Assembly: GCA_934454585.1 (NCBI GenBank)
Contig: CAKSFP010000007.1
Span: 1-64,000 of the forward strand
Direction of reading: 5' to 3'
Source of the DNA: an uncultured Clostridia bacterium
GTDB lineage: Bacteria; Bacillota; Clostridia; UMGS1810
Length of the DNA stretch: 64,000 bases
Positions within the stretch are counted from its first letter, which is position 1; each line of letters opens with the position of its first letter. A program made the translations under genes and the position numbers. The notes beneath the pieces were generated by a model, which saw nothing but the letters and a program-made list of their open reading frames with translations, had not been told where the DNA came from and ran no database searches. This document shows positions 27,233-36,609 of this stretch, piece by piece.

Positions 27233-30200
27233 ATGAGACTAACACCAATCAGACGCATGATTTCTGCACTGTTAGCTGTCGCAATGCTTGTGACAATGCT
27301 ACCTGCGGCAATTGCGGCATCGGTGGATTCTTTTGTCGATTTTCCGACGGGCTGGTCTGCGGCGGCAATGACATTTGCCGTTGAAAACGGACTCATCAAC
27401 GGAAAAGAGAACGGACGGATCGAACCGGGGGCTAATTTGACGCGTGCGGAAATGGCGGCAATCATCAATCGTGCATTCGGTGCACAAACTACGGCGGATA
27501 TATCGGCATTTTCCGATGTGTCTCAGAGTGAGTGGTACTATACCGAGATGCAAAAGGCTGTCAAGATGCAGACTTTCAACGGTGATTCCGACGGCACCCT
27601 GAGGCCGAACGACAACATAACCCGTGAGGAAGTTATGGCTGTTCTCGCAAGGGCGCTCGTTATAGAAAATCCGGATTTTTCGCCGATATCAAATTCTTTC
27701 TCGGATGCTGCGTCTGTTAGCGAGTGGGCGAGACCTTACATATCCGCAATCATAACCAACGGCTATGTCAACGGTTATGAAGACGGCACCGTACGGCCGC
27801 TCAATCTCATCACGAGGGAAGAGTTTGTACAGCTTATGTACAATATTTTCAAGACTTTCATCACCGCTCAGGGTGATTACCACCTCGTTGCGGATAATGA
27901 CTGTGTCATGATAAACACTCCCGGGGTGACTCTTGAAGGTGTCACAATAGACGGTGACCTGGTACTTGGTGACGGCGTTGGCTCGGGCGCGGTTTATCTT
28001 GAAAACATCACCATAAAAGGTCGCCTTCTTGCAAGAGGCGGCAACATCACCCTCATTAATGTCACAACCGGAGGCGGTGTTGTTGTCAAAAATGTAAACG
28101 GTGAAACGCATTTTAATAACTATAAAACAGAACCGGTGTTCACAGGCGTTAGGGAACTCACCTACACCACCTACAAAACCACAGGCACCGTAACTCCCGG
28201 AGGCAGTGGCGGCGGAGGCGGCGGTGGTGGAGGCGGCGGTGGAGGCGGCTCCACCTACTACGCCTACACCGTGTACTACCACTTCCAGAGTGACACGGAC
28301 GACACCGTGTATACCGTAGATACAAGCAAAACCTACACTAATTCGACAATAGCGGGCATTGCGGTAACTGCTCCGATCCCGACATTTGAAGGATATGCGT
28401 ACAATTCGTCGAAGAGTACCACTTCCATTGTCATCTCGTCGAATGCGGCGGCAAATGTGCTTAATGTATACTACGACAGGGTAAAATATAATGTAAAGGT
28501 TACTTACCCGAACGGCAGTTCCGAGGACAAGGTGTTCGGATATAATCAGACCCCTGCAGATCTCGGAATCGATATGCCGGGTGACTATACCGGCGCCGAC
28601 GGCGAATATAAGGTTGAGTGGCACTTCTACGATAAAACCGGCAACGATAAGGGTATAATCGCTCCGGCAGACAAGATTACATCCGACGGTGAAATCCGTG
28701 CTGTGCTTCTTGCCAAGGTAGAGTTTGACTTAGGTTATGCGGGTGCAGAGCCGATTGCCGACATATATGTAGAAAAAGGCAAGGCGTCGGGCGACAAGTT
28801 CCCGAGCAACCCGACTCGCGACGGATATAACTTCGCCGGTTGGAACGACAAAGCGGACGGAACAGGCACAGCATACGATTCGACAACCGCTGTCGCAAAA
28901 CCGACCAAGCTTTATGCAATATGGAGCACTACTCCCATTACTAAGCACAGGGTAACTTTCAAGTATATGGACGGAGCGAGCCCGGATACCGAGACAGAGG
29001 TCCCGGACGGAACGAAACTCGGAAAGCCTGCTGACCCGGAATGGGAAGGTCACACATTTGAAGGCTGGTATACGGACGAACAGGGAAACAATGAATATGA
29101 TTTCAATCTCTCGGTAACGGCGGCGCTTATCTTGTATGCTAAATGGAGCGACAAGTACTACACCGTTTCGTTTGATACAAGATTCGGCTCTGTTCCGAGC
29201 CAAACCGTAAAGTACGGCGAAAAGGCGGCAAAACCGTCGATACCGTCGGTTGCGGATTACCGTTTTGACGGATGGTTCGTGGAATCGGCGCACACAAATG
29301 AATATAATTTCGATACTCCCGTAACGCGTGACATAACCCTTTATGCTAAGTGGACATATGTAACACCGTCCCCGACGATGTACACCGTTACATTCGATGC
29401 TGACGGCGGCACGCCTGTTCCTCCGGCACAGACAGTGGAATCGGGCAATAAAGCAACCAAGCCGACCACCGACCCGACTAAAGCCGGCGCAAGGTTTGAC
29501 GGATGGTATATGAACGGCAGTGAATATAATTTTGACACGGCAGTCACGGCTGACATCACACTCAAGGCAAAGTGGCTCACTGTTTATACCATAACATATG
29601 ATGTAAACGGCGGTACGATGCCGACAAATTATGTTACCGAGTACACAGAGAAAGATCTGCCGCTCACGCTGCCGATCCCGACAAGAGAAGGATATACCTT
29701 TGAAGGCTGGAACGACGGCACAAATACGGTTAAGACAATCACTGCGGCAGATATAGGCAACAAGACCTATAAAGCTGTCTGGACGCTTATAACCAAGCCG
29801 ACATTTACGGTAACATTTGATACCGACGGCGGATCAAGCGTGCCCCCACAGACTGTTGAAACCGGCAAAACTGTGAGCAGACCGGCTGATCCGACAAAAA
29901 TCGGACATACATTTGACGACTGGTATACTGAGTCCGGAGATAAGTTTGACTTCACAACTCCGGTTACCGCTAATATCACTTTGTATGCAAAGTGGAATAT
30001 AAACAGCTATAAAGTTACATTCCATTCAAACGGCGGCAGCGATGTGGCAGAGCAAAATGTTGTATACAACACAAACGCACAAAAACCTGACGAGCCGACA
30101 AAGGGCGGACATAAATTCGGCGGATGGTATACAGACAACGGAACATTTGCAAATGAATATGACTTCGCAACACCCATTACGGCAGATATTCATTTGTATG

Positions 30201-33200
30201 CTAAGTGGACTGTAAACACATATACCGTTACTTTCGACTCGAACGGCGGTTCGGCTGTCGAGGCTAAAATTGTTGACTACAACACAACCGTTCCCGAGCC
30301 GACAACCACATGGGAGGGACATATCTTCAATGGATGGTATACCGTGTCGGGAGATAGGTTCGACTTCACAACACCGATTACCGGTGATATCACTCTCCGT
30401 GCTGAGTGGACTGATATCTACTTTACCGTTACATTTAACACAAACGGCGGCAGCGCAATTGCCGAAAGGAGAGTTAAATATGGTGATACGGTCGGTGAGC
30501 CTGCCGATCCGACTAAGGATGATTTTGAATTCGGCGGCTGGTACAGTGACATAACAGTCAGCACACCATATGATTTTTCAAAACCGGTTAAGAGTAACTT
30601 CACTTTGTATGCTAAGTGGACTGAAGTTGTCGGGCCGAATAAGTATCGGGTAGCTTTCTACTATAATTACACCGGTGCTCCCGAGCCTTTTGCAACGGCA
30701 GAAAATGTGGAAGAAGGCACAACGGTTGAAAGACCGACCGATGATCCGACAAGAGATTATTATGATTTTGTCGGTTGGTATGCGGATTCGGCTTGCACTA
30801 ATTTGTTCGACTTTGGCACACTGATAACCGAAAATGTTATTGTGTATGCAAAGTGGAAAGTAATTGACTATACTATAGACTATGAACTTGACGGCGGCAC
30901 ATTTAATGAAGAACCGACAAGATCATACAATATAGAAAGCACATTCCCGATAGCGCTTGTTTCTCCGTCAAAAGAAGGCTATAGATTCACAGGTTGGAGA
31001 GACGAGGACGGAAATGAGATACAAGAAATTCGCAAGGAAGATATCGTAAAGGGCAACAGAAATCTTGTCGCTACATGGCAGGAAAAAACGGCAGAGTACG
31101 CAACGCTTATATTTGATTATAATGACGGCGTGACAACCACAAAACCAAAGTTCGAGATTGAAAAGGGTAAAACATTTGCCGACATGACAGGGCTTACCTG
31201 GCCGCGCGACCCGTCCAGAGAGAATTATGACTTTATGGGATGGAACACAGAAGCTGACGGAAGCGGAGAAATGTTCACAAAGGATACCATGGTGCCCGAC
31301 GACATGACCGTTTACGCTATGTGGGAGATAAAGAAACACACCGTTAAGTTCTATATAGCTGCCGGCACCGACAACCGTACATTGGTTGGCCAACTTGACA
31401 ACATCCCGGCCGGTACCGCTGTTGCATATGATGATGTGTACAATCTGTACAAAACATATGAGGATAATCTTTCTCCACGCAGCTGGTACAGAAGATTCTT
31501 TAACGGACTCAAGGGATATCATGACAATCAGCTTGATGTTGATCACATGATCAATGCTGAGTACAGATATCTTGACGACAGCGATAAGTGGCAGATATTC
31601 GTTGCACTTGCAAATGATGATTCCAACGCTGACAAGGCTACAAAGGTAACCGAGGACATGGAAGTGGAATTCTCGTTTGAGTATTTATCGGCAGACCCGT
31701 CGTTCAGTATGTTTGGCATAGACATATCGGGCATAAGACCATATGTATACTATTCTTCAACCACAAGGCTGTTTGACTCGATAAAAGACGGCATGGCGCT
31801 GTCGCGAAACACAATTGAAAACGGTTTGAATGAAAAAGATGTTGAGGCAAAACTCTACGCAAAACTTGCGCAGAGAGGCGGACTCATCGATGAGGAGGGC
31901 AATCTTCTTATCAGAAAATTCGGTCTGAAGATAGCCGATGTCATAGACACAAACGACATCAAAAAACAGGTCAACACATACCTCACAAACCTCATAAAAG
32001 GTGACAGGGAGGACCTGGAGAGGGTGCTGGATCTTATCGATATCGAATCTATTGTAAATGAAATAGGTGCCAGAAAACTCATAGACACAATAGGTTATGA
32101 CGGCATAAGAGACGCCATAAAGGATGCGTCAAACAGAGATAAACTCATCGACTACATCCGCAGGGAACTTGTGTCCGATGCGGCGTTGAGAGATAAACTC
32201 ATAAAGGACGATTCCTTTATAAACAGTATGCTCGATACCATAGACAATCCGCAAAAAGCGATTGCAGACGAACTGCTGACAAATGACGATCTCATAATCG
32301 CCATACTCTCGTCTTCGGTTAAGGCAAACCTCATAGACAAAGCGGCGCAGAACATTGAGTTTATGAACGAACTGCTCAGCGACACCAAGTTCAAAAACAA
32401 GCTCATCTCAATCGTAAGGAATGAAAAGGCAGCTGATCTTCTCGACATAATCGACAATGGTTCGGGTGTAAGGGCAGATATCATTTCACTCATAAAGGAT
32501 AACGATGAGTTTAAGAATTACATCAAGAACAACCCGGCATTTAGGGCAGACATTACAAATGTCATCAAGAACGACGATGCACTCAAGACAATTCTCAGCA
32601 ATGACGGAGAGTTTAAGTCGGAGATAATCTCCAAGATCAAGACTCAGTCGGATTACATCGGTTTCAGGAACAACATAATAAGAGGACTTGTCGATGAGGA
32701 CTTTAAGATTGATGTGATAAAACAGCTCAGAGGTATTACAGATTTCCAAAATTCTGTTTCGAGTGCTCTCAGAGCTTCAGTCGGACATGATATCACAACC
32801 GAAGAATATAACGAATTCATCGATGCATATGTATCCAAGGATCTGACACTGAATGCGGATATAAGAAACATAATCGACGACAAGATGACCGATACGATAA
32901 ATGATTATCTCGGCGGCGTGCAGGAAACATGGACTTATAAGATAGATTCCTTCATCGCATCTAACGAGGACAGTTACATCAGCGATGCAATAACGGATTA
33001 TGCGAACGACAACATCAGCGATGACCTGAAAGCGTACATTGATGATAAATTGCCGGATTACATCATAGCGGCGGTTGATGACTACATGGATTCATCATCG
33101 ACAGATGCAAATGTTGATAAGGTTATCGACAATGCCATTATCTCTTACATTAGGAAGTACCTCGGTGGTGAGATGATTGACGACAGCCTCAGAACAATTA

Positions 33201-35143
33201 TTGAGGACACAATTATCAGCTACATTAAGGGTTACATCACGGACACTATCACCGTGAGTGACGAAATCAAGCCGTATGCGGACAGTGTAAAAGCAGAGTT
33301 CATAGACGATGTAAAGAATATGGATGTAAGCGAGATTAAAGATTACATCATAAACTATGTCAAGAACCCTTCAAACGAAACTGTGATAAGAGAATTTGTC
33401 AATGACAACTATGTCACTATTAAAGATTATATTATTGCAAACAGGGTTTCCGACGAAACGGTTTATAACTACATCGACAAGATGATTTGCGACAAGGCAT
33501 CAACTATAGATGGCAGCATCATCAACGATTATCTCGATGCAAATCTCGACAGCATGATTGATGATGAGTTTATATCGGATTACATTGACTCGCGCTCCGA
33601 TGCAGAGTTGACAGATCTTGTGCTCACCTATGCTGATGCTGACACCATCGCAGACTATATCGAAAAGATTAAGGCAGATGATGCCGCAAACGGCACAAAC
33701 AAACTGCAGGAGTTCATTGACAGCGCCATAGATATGCTCAATAATATGGCCGTCTACAACGATTTTATGGATTGCTTCATCAAGAAGTACGATTCATTCC
33801 CGGTAGACAAGGATAATGTTCAGTTTGCAAAAGGTGTGAGCGATGCGATCAGAAACTTCTCCTATGATGACATAGAGCAGATCTTGCGCAACAAAGGCTA
33901 TGGAACTCTCATAGATATTGTGGGTGCAGACAACTTCAAGGACATCTTTGAGGAGTCGCAGACAGAGTATTGCACCGGACTTGACGCAGTCACGGCTCAG
34001 GTAGAGGCAGACAGCTCTGTTTCCACATCGTACACCACCTCGATGAGTGTTAAACTCAACGCAGTTAAGATTCTGAACGATATGTTCGATAAATATAAAG
34101 GTAAGCTTATAACCAAGCTTTCCGGAAAGGCGCCGTACTATTATGCGGAAAACGCAGATCTCAGGAGCTTTGCCGAGAATGTTGAGTTTAGTGATCTTGT
34201 GGATTACGATGTGACAAAGGTTGATGAGACACACAGTGGTTACAGCATAAAACCATTCATGTATTACTATGATTTTGTGCTTAACAAACTTATTGTACTC
34301 GACAAGGCACTCCTATATTACGGAGACCTGACGGACGATGAATATCGCGTGTTCAAGCACGACCTTGCTGAGGATATTGCTACGGTAATCAACAGATTCG
34401 ACCGTATGATTAAGGACATTGAGAACGGCGACGAAATTGCCAAGGGTAAGACTCTTGATGATGTCATATCCAAGATCAATTCGCTCAAAACAGTTGCGGA
34501 CAGACTTGGCGGCACCAAGCTTGATGCTTACACAGAGCAGATGAAGACCATAATCGACGATGTGAACAACATTCTTAGGAGAATGGGCGATACAGGCGAA
34601 CTGCCGCTCGGCTATACCCTTGATGATCTCCTTCGTCTGAGTTCAAAGCTCCGTGAACTGACGAAGAATCTCTCTGATGAAGAATATGAACGCTTCAACA
34701 GCGAGGCGTCCGACCTTATCGCAAGAGCATGCAACAAGATGTTCGATATCATAACCGAGCTTGACAAGGACGGCACTATACGAGGCACCAGCCTGGATGA
34801 ACTTGTATCCAAGGTTTCGTTTATAGACAGATTCTACAAAAAGTATAACAACAAGATTGACAACATGGTTCACAAGTTTGCTGAGTCTGTTGCCGACAGA
34901 AAACTTGACGGCTCAACAATCGAGAAGTATCTTGATTCCAAGAGAATTGAAGAAATTCTCGTCGGCAAGGATGTCAAGAATGATGACATATTCAATCTTG
35001 ACGGCGCATTCAACATCATTGTGCCGCGCATTGAAGGCCTCAAGACCGACAACCCGTCGGATATTGAGGAGAAAACATATGTGGACACCTACAAAAAATC
35101 ATCGGGCGATAACAGCCTTACGGTTAGCAGGTACTTCCACTAA
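27233..35143 (+). CDS. Giant S-layer-homology surface protein with InlB-type repeats and a long acidic helical C-terminal half
   Basis: This is about 2,636 residues from ATG 27233 (GGAGGAAAG 5 bases upstream). Order of parts: signal peptide (1-28, ending AAIAA); three SLH domains (about 30-215; TRAE, TREE, TREE motifs) that should bind secondary cell-wall polymer; a short beta segment; a run of 14 glycines near residue 330; a MucBP-like stretch; 12 InlB/Listeria-Bacteroides repeats of 65-80 residues (about 495-1367), most ending YAKW; then about 1,270 residues rich in Asp, Ile, Lys and Asn, predicted helical, with several short repeat types. No catalytic motif, sortase signal or terminal membrane anchor is present. 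A long adhesin or fibre is the likely role (inference). A second SLH gene follows 17 bases later. Confidence 0.9.
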   Translation: MRLTPIRRMISALLAVAMLVTMLPAAIAASVDSFVDFPTGWSAAAMTFAVENGLINGKENGRIEPGANLTRAEMAAIINRAFGAQTTADISAFSDVSQSEWYYTEMQKAVKMQTFNGDSDGTLRPNDNITREEVMAVLARALVIENPDFSPISNSFSDAASVSEWARPYISAIITNGYVNGYEDGTVRPLNLITREEFVQLMYNIFKTFITAQGDYHLVADNDCVMINTPGVTLEGVTIDGDLVLGDGVGSGAVYLENITIKGRLLARGGNITLINVTTGGGVVVKNVNGETHFNNYKTEPVFTGVRELTYTTYKTTGTVTPGGSGGGGGGGGGGGGGGSTYYAYTVYYHFQSDTDDTVYTVDTSKTYTNSTIAGIAVTAPIPTFEGYAYNSSKSTTSIVISSNAAANVLNVYYDRVKYNVKVTYPNGSSEDKVFGYNQTPADLGIDMPGDYTGADGEYKVEWHFYDKTGNDKGIIAPADKITSDGEIRAVLLAKVEFDLGYAGAEPIADIYVEKGKASGDKFPSNPTRDGYNFAGWNDKADGTGTAYDSTTAVAKPTKLYAIWSTTPITKHRVTFKYMDGASPDTETEVPDGTKLGKPADPEWEGHTFEGWYTDEQGNNEYDFNLSVTAALILYAKWSDKYYTVSFDTRFGSVPSQTVKYGEKAAKPSIPSVADYRFDGWFVESAHTNEYNFDTPVTRDITLYAKWTYVTPSPTMYTVTFDADGGTPVPPAQTVESGNKATKPTTDPTKAGARFDGWYMNGSEYNFDTAVTADITLKAKWLTVYTITYDVNGGTMPTNYVTEYTEKDLPLTLPIPTREGYTFEGWNDGTNTVKTITAADIGNKTYKAVWTLITKPTFTVTFDTDGGSSVPPQTVETGKTVSRPADPTKIGHTFDDWYTESGDKFDFTTPVTANITLYAKWNINSYKVTFHSNGGSDVAEQNVVYNTNAQKPDEPTKGGHKFGGWYTDNGTFANEYDFATPITADIHLYAKWTVNTYTVTFDSNGGSAVEAKIVDYNTTVPEPTTTWEGHIFNGWYTVSGDRFDFTTPITGDITLRAEWTDIYFTVTFNTNGGSAIAERRVKYGDTVGEPADPTKDDFEFGGWYSDITVSTPYDFSKPVKSNFTLYAKWTEVVGPNKYRVAFYYNYTGAPEPFATAENVEEGTTVERPTDDPTRDYYDFVGWYADSACTNLFDFGTLITENVIVYAKWKVIDYTIDYELDGGTFNEEPTRSYNIESTFPIALVSPSKEGYRFTGWRDEDGNEIQEIRKEDIVKGNRNLVATWQEKTAEYATLIFDYNDGVTTTKPKFEIEKGKTFADMTGLTWPRDPSRENYDFMGWNTEADGSGEMFTKDTMVPDDMTVYAMWEIKKHTVKFYIAAGTDNRTLVGQLDNIPAGTAVAYDDVYNLYKTYEDNLSPRSWYRRFFNGLKGYHDNQLDVDHMINAEYRYLDDSDKWQIFVALANDDSNADKATKVTEDMEVEFSFEYLSADPSFSMFGIDISGIRPYVYYSSTTRLFDSIKDGMALSRNTIENGLNEKDVEAKLYAKLAQRGGLIDEEGNLLIRKFGLKIADVIDTNDIKKQVNTYLTNLIKGDREDLERVLDLIDIESIVNEIGARKLIDTIGYDGIRDAIKDASNRDKLIDYIRRELVSDAALRDKLIKDDSFINSMLDTIDNPQKAIADELLTNDDLIIAILSSSVKANLIDKAAQNIEFMNELLSDTKFKNKLISIVRNEKAADLLDIIDNGSGVRADIISLIKDNDEFKNYIKNNPAFRADITNVIKNDDALKTILSNDGEFKSEIISKIKTQSDYIGFRNNIIRGLVDEDFKIDVIKQLRGITDFQNSVSSALRASVGHDITTEEYNEFIDAYVSKDLTLNADIRNIIDDKMTDTINDYLGGVQETWTYKIDSFIASNEDSYISDAITDYANDNISDDLKAYIDDKLPDYIIAAVDDYMDSSSTDANVDKVIDNAIISYIRKYLGGEMIDDSLRTIIEDTIISYIKGYITDTITVSDEIKPYADSVKAEFIDDVKNMDVSEIKDYIINYVKNPSNETVIREFVNDNYVTIKDYIIANRVSDETVYNYIDKMICDKASTIDGSIINDYLDANLDSMIDDEFISDYIDSRSDAELTDLVLTYADADTIADYIEKIKADDAANGTNKLQEFIDSAIDMLNNMAVYNDFMDCFIKKYDSFPVDKDNVQFAKGVSDAIRNFSYDDIEQILRNKGYGTLIDIVGADNFKDIFEESQTEYCTGLDAVTAQVEADSSVSTSYTTSMSVKLNAVKILNDMFDKYKGKLITKLSGKAPYYYAENADLRSFAENVEFSDLVDYDVTKVDETHSGYSIKPFMYYYDFVLNKLIVLDKALLYYGDLTDDEYRVFKHDLAEDIATVINRFDRMIKDIENGDEIAKGKTLDDVISKINSLKTVADRLGGTKLDAYTEQMKTIIDDVNNILRRMGDTGELPLGYTLDDLLRLSSKLRELTKNLSDEEYERFNSEASDLIARACNKMFDIITELDKDGTIRGTSLDELVSKVSFIDRFYKKYNNKIDNMVHKFAESVADRKLDGSTIEKYLDSKRIEEILVGKDVKNDDIFNLDGAFNIIVPRIEGLKTDNPSDIEEKTYVDTYKKSSGDNSLTVSRYFH
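28710..31335 (+). repeat. Coding region for 12 tandem InlB B-type repeats
   Basis: Within the giant SLH gene, twelve units follow the pattern VTFDxNGG, PxxPTxxG, FxGWY, YDFxTPVTxDITLYAKW. Units 5 and 11 belong to a variant subtype (ITYDVNGG / IDYELDGG, ending YKAVW / LVATW). Units 6-9 are the most alike, suggesting the most recent duplications. The beta-grasp fold of such repeats gives extended stalks in other surface proteins. Confidence 0.88.
34270..34910 (+). repeat. Coding region for 3-4 tandem helical repeats of 55-60 residues
   Basis: Near the C-terminus of the giant SLH protein, units begin with TLDD/SLDE or a degenerate form (about 34270, 34450, 34616 and 34793). They share LxxLxxxLxxLxDEEYxxF, an Asp-Ile-rich second helix, and a closing GxIxxG turn. 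The last unit is incomplete. I did not recognise the repeat as a named family. Confidence 0.6.
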
Positions 35144-35160
35144 TACAGGAGGATAGCAAT

Positions 35161-36306
35161 ATGAAGAGATTTTTAGCTGTTGTTTTGTCCGCACTCATGG
35201 TGCTGACATCACTTGGCACCGTTGCTTTCGCAGCAGGCACCGACATCACTTTTTCCGATGTCGATGCTGCTACGGCGGACGGCGCGGCAATATACAAACT
35301 TGCCAAGGCAGGCATAGTAAGCGGCAACGGGGATGGCACTTTCGCCCCGGCATCGGGACTTACCAGAGCCGAGCTTTGCAAGATGATCAACCTTGTGTTC
35401 GGCTACACCGAGGCAGACACGGTTCAGTTCAATGATGTTACTGCGGACGACTGGTTTGCGTCATATGTGTTGGTTGCAAAAAAAGCCGGCTATATCACCG
35501 GATATGAGGACGGCAGTTTCCGAGGAAACAATAATATCACAAGAGAAGAATTCTGCGCGATACTCTGCAGAGTGGCAAGCGTGCTTGACCTTGGCATGGG
35601 CGCAAATATCTCCGATGAAGTGTCCGATTGGGCGCTGCCTTATGTAACAAAAGTTGTCACCAACAGCCTGATGAAACTTGAGGACGGCAACAAGTTCAGA
35701 GCGACCGAGAACATGAAAAGAAGTGAGATAGCTGTTGTGCTTGCAACTTTTGTTAAAGATGCGACCACCACTCCGACTATAATCGGCGGCGGTTCAACCG
35801 GCGGTTCATCCAACAAAGGCGGCAGCTCGGGCGGAAGTTCGGGCGGATCATCCGGCGGCAGCTCAGGCGGAAGTTCGGGCGGTAGCTCCGGCGGCTCATC
35901 AGGCGGCAGCACAGAGCCGACAAAACCTGAAAAACCGACCCTCACACCCGAGGAGATAAAGAAAGCCAACGATGAATCCGGTGTTGTTCCAAAGCTTGAG
36001 AAAGCCAATGCAGAGTTGAAAACCGCACTGGACGAAGGCAAGTTCCAGAGAGCACACACCGAAATAGTCGAGGACATTATGAATGTTGTTTCAAAGGTGC
36101 TTGATGATGCGGCGAATAACAAATATGTTATCTCCGAGGACACCATTGCCGAGAATTATCTTGAACTTCTCAAAGCAGCAAGAGACAAATACAAGAACCT
36201 CAGCGAGGATTCTAAGGTTGACTTCAAGACCGCAGTCAGCGGGATTGACCCCGAGACATTCGATTTTCTCGAGAAATTCTTCCAGTTTGATATCGACTCG
36301 ATCTGA
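35161..36306 (+). CDS. SLH-domain surface protein with Gly/Ser linker and shared C-terminal helical domain
   Basis: This is 381 residues: signal peptide (1-24, MKRFLAVVLSALMVLTSLGT and on to AFAA), three SLH repeats (about 27-195; TRAE, TREE, KRSE), a repetitive GGSSGGSS linker (about 215-255), then a helical domain (about 270-381). The last 100 residues match the secreted protein at 1733-2446, most clearly DFKTAVSGIDPETFDFLEKF and the FDID tail. The start has AGGAGG 8 bases upstream. It follows the giant SLH gene by 17 bases and must share its transcript. Cell-wall attachment through SLH is expected; the helical domain's job is unknown. Confidence 0.9.
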   Translation: MKRFLAVVLSALMVLTSLGTVAFAAGTDITFSDVDAATADGAAIYKLAKAGIVSGNGDGTFAPASGLTRAELCKMINLVFGYTEADTVQFNDVTADDWFASYVLVAKKAGYITGYEDGSFRGNNNITREEFCAILCRVASVLDLGMGANISDEVSDWALPYVTKVVTNSLMKLEDGNKFRATENMKRSEIAVVLATFVKDATTTPTIIGGGSTGGSSNKGGSSGGSSGGSSGGSSGGSSGGSSGGSSGGSTEPTKPEKPTLTPEEIKKANDESGVVPKLEKANAELKTALDEGKFQRAHTEIVEDIMNVVSKVLDDAANNKYVISEDTIAENYLELLKAARDKYKNLSEDSKVDFKTAVSGIDPETFDFLEKFFQFDIDSI

Positions 36307-36312
36307 GTATAG

Positions 36313-36348
36313 CTTAAAACACTTAAAACACTTAAAACACTTAAAACA
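36313..36348. repeat. Four tandem copies of a 9-base unit
   Basis: CTTAAAACA is repeated four times without mismatch directly after the SLH stop codon, running into the left arm of the terminator. Copy number may vary by slippage. Confidence 0.85.
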
Positions 36349-36388
36349 CCTTTTCGCGTACGGTTTGTATGCGGAAAGGTGTTTTTTC
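36345..36388 (+). terminator. Rho-independent terminator of the SLH pair
   Basis: The arm AACACCTTTTCGC pairs with GCGGAAAGGTGTT (from 36371) and is followed by six T residues. It ends the SLH operon before the palindromic repeat and the convergent sigG gene. Confidence 0.85.
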
Positions 36389-36414
36389 GTTAAAATATAA
36401 GGTGAGATTCGGGA

Positions 36415-36605
36415 TATATTTTATTCTTTGCAGACGATTTAAGTGCAAATGTGCGTAGAAAGTATTCCGTCAAAGGAGGTGTATGTGTTTTTATTCTTAG
36501 ACGACGAGTTTAGCGCTACTGCACTGCTTTTTGAGTCGGCAAGAATAAAAAATACATACACAGACGGCACAGAATTTTATGCGTGCGGAATAAAATATAC
36601 CCTGC
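36415..36605. repeat. Palindromic intergenic repeat, copy D (core type 1, nested hairpin)
   Basis: The outer arms GGGATATATTTTATTC and its near complement (up to 36602) enclose inner arms (36479-36498 and 36541-36561) that pair with one bulge. The loop has the core at 36505-36527. This is the best match to copy C in opposite orientation, including the outer side segment ACATACACAGACGGCACA. It fills the gap between the SLH terminator and the sigG stop codon. Confidence 0.85.
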
Positions 36606-36609
36606 AATC

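Noticed and set aside
27689..28624. 311-codon minus-strand frame opposite the SLH gene
   Set aside because: It mirrors the repetitive SLH/Gly region; its length is explained by the repeats and it has no ribosome binding site or domain.
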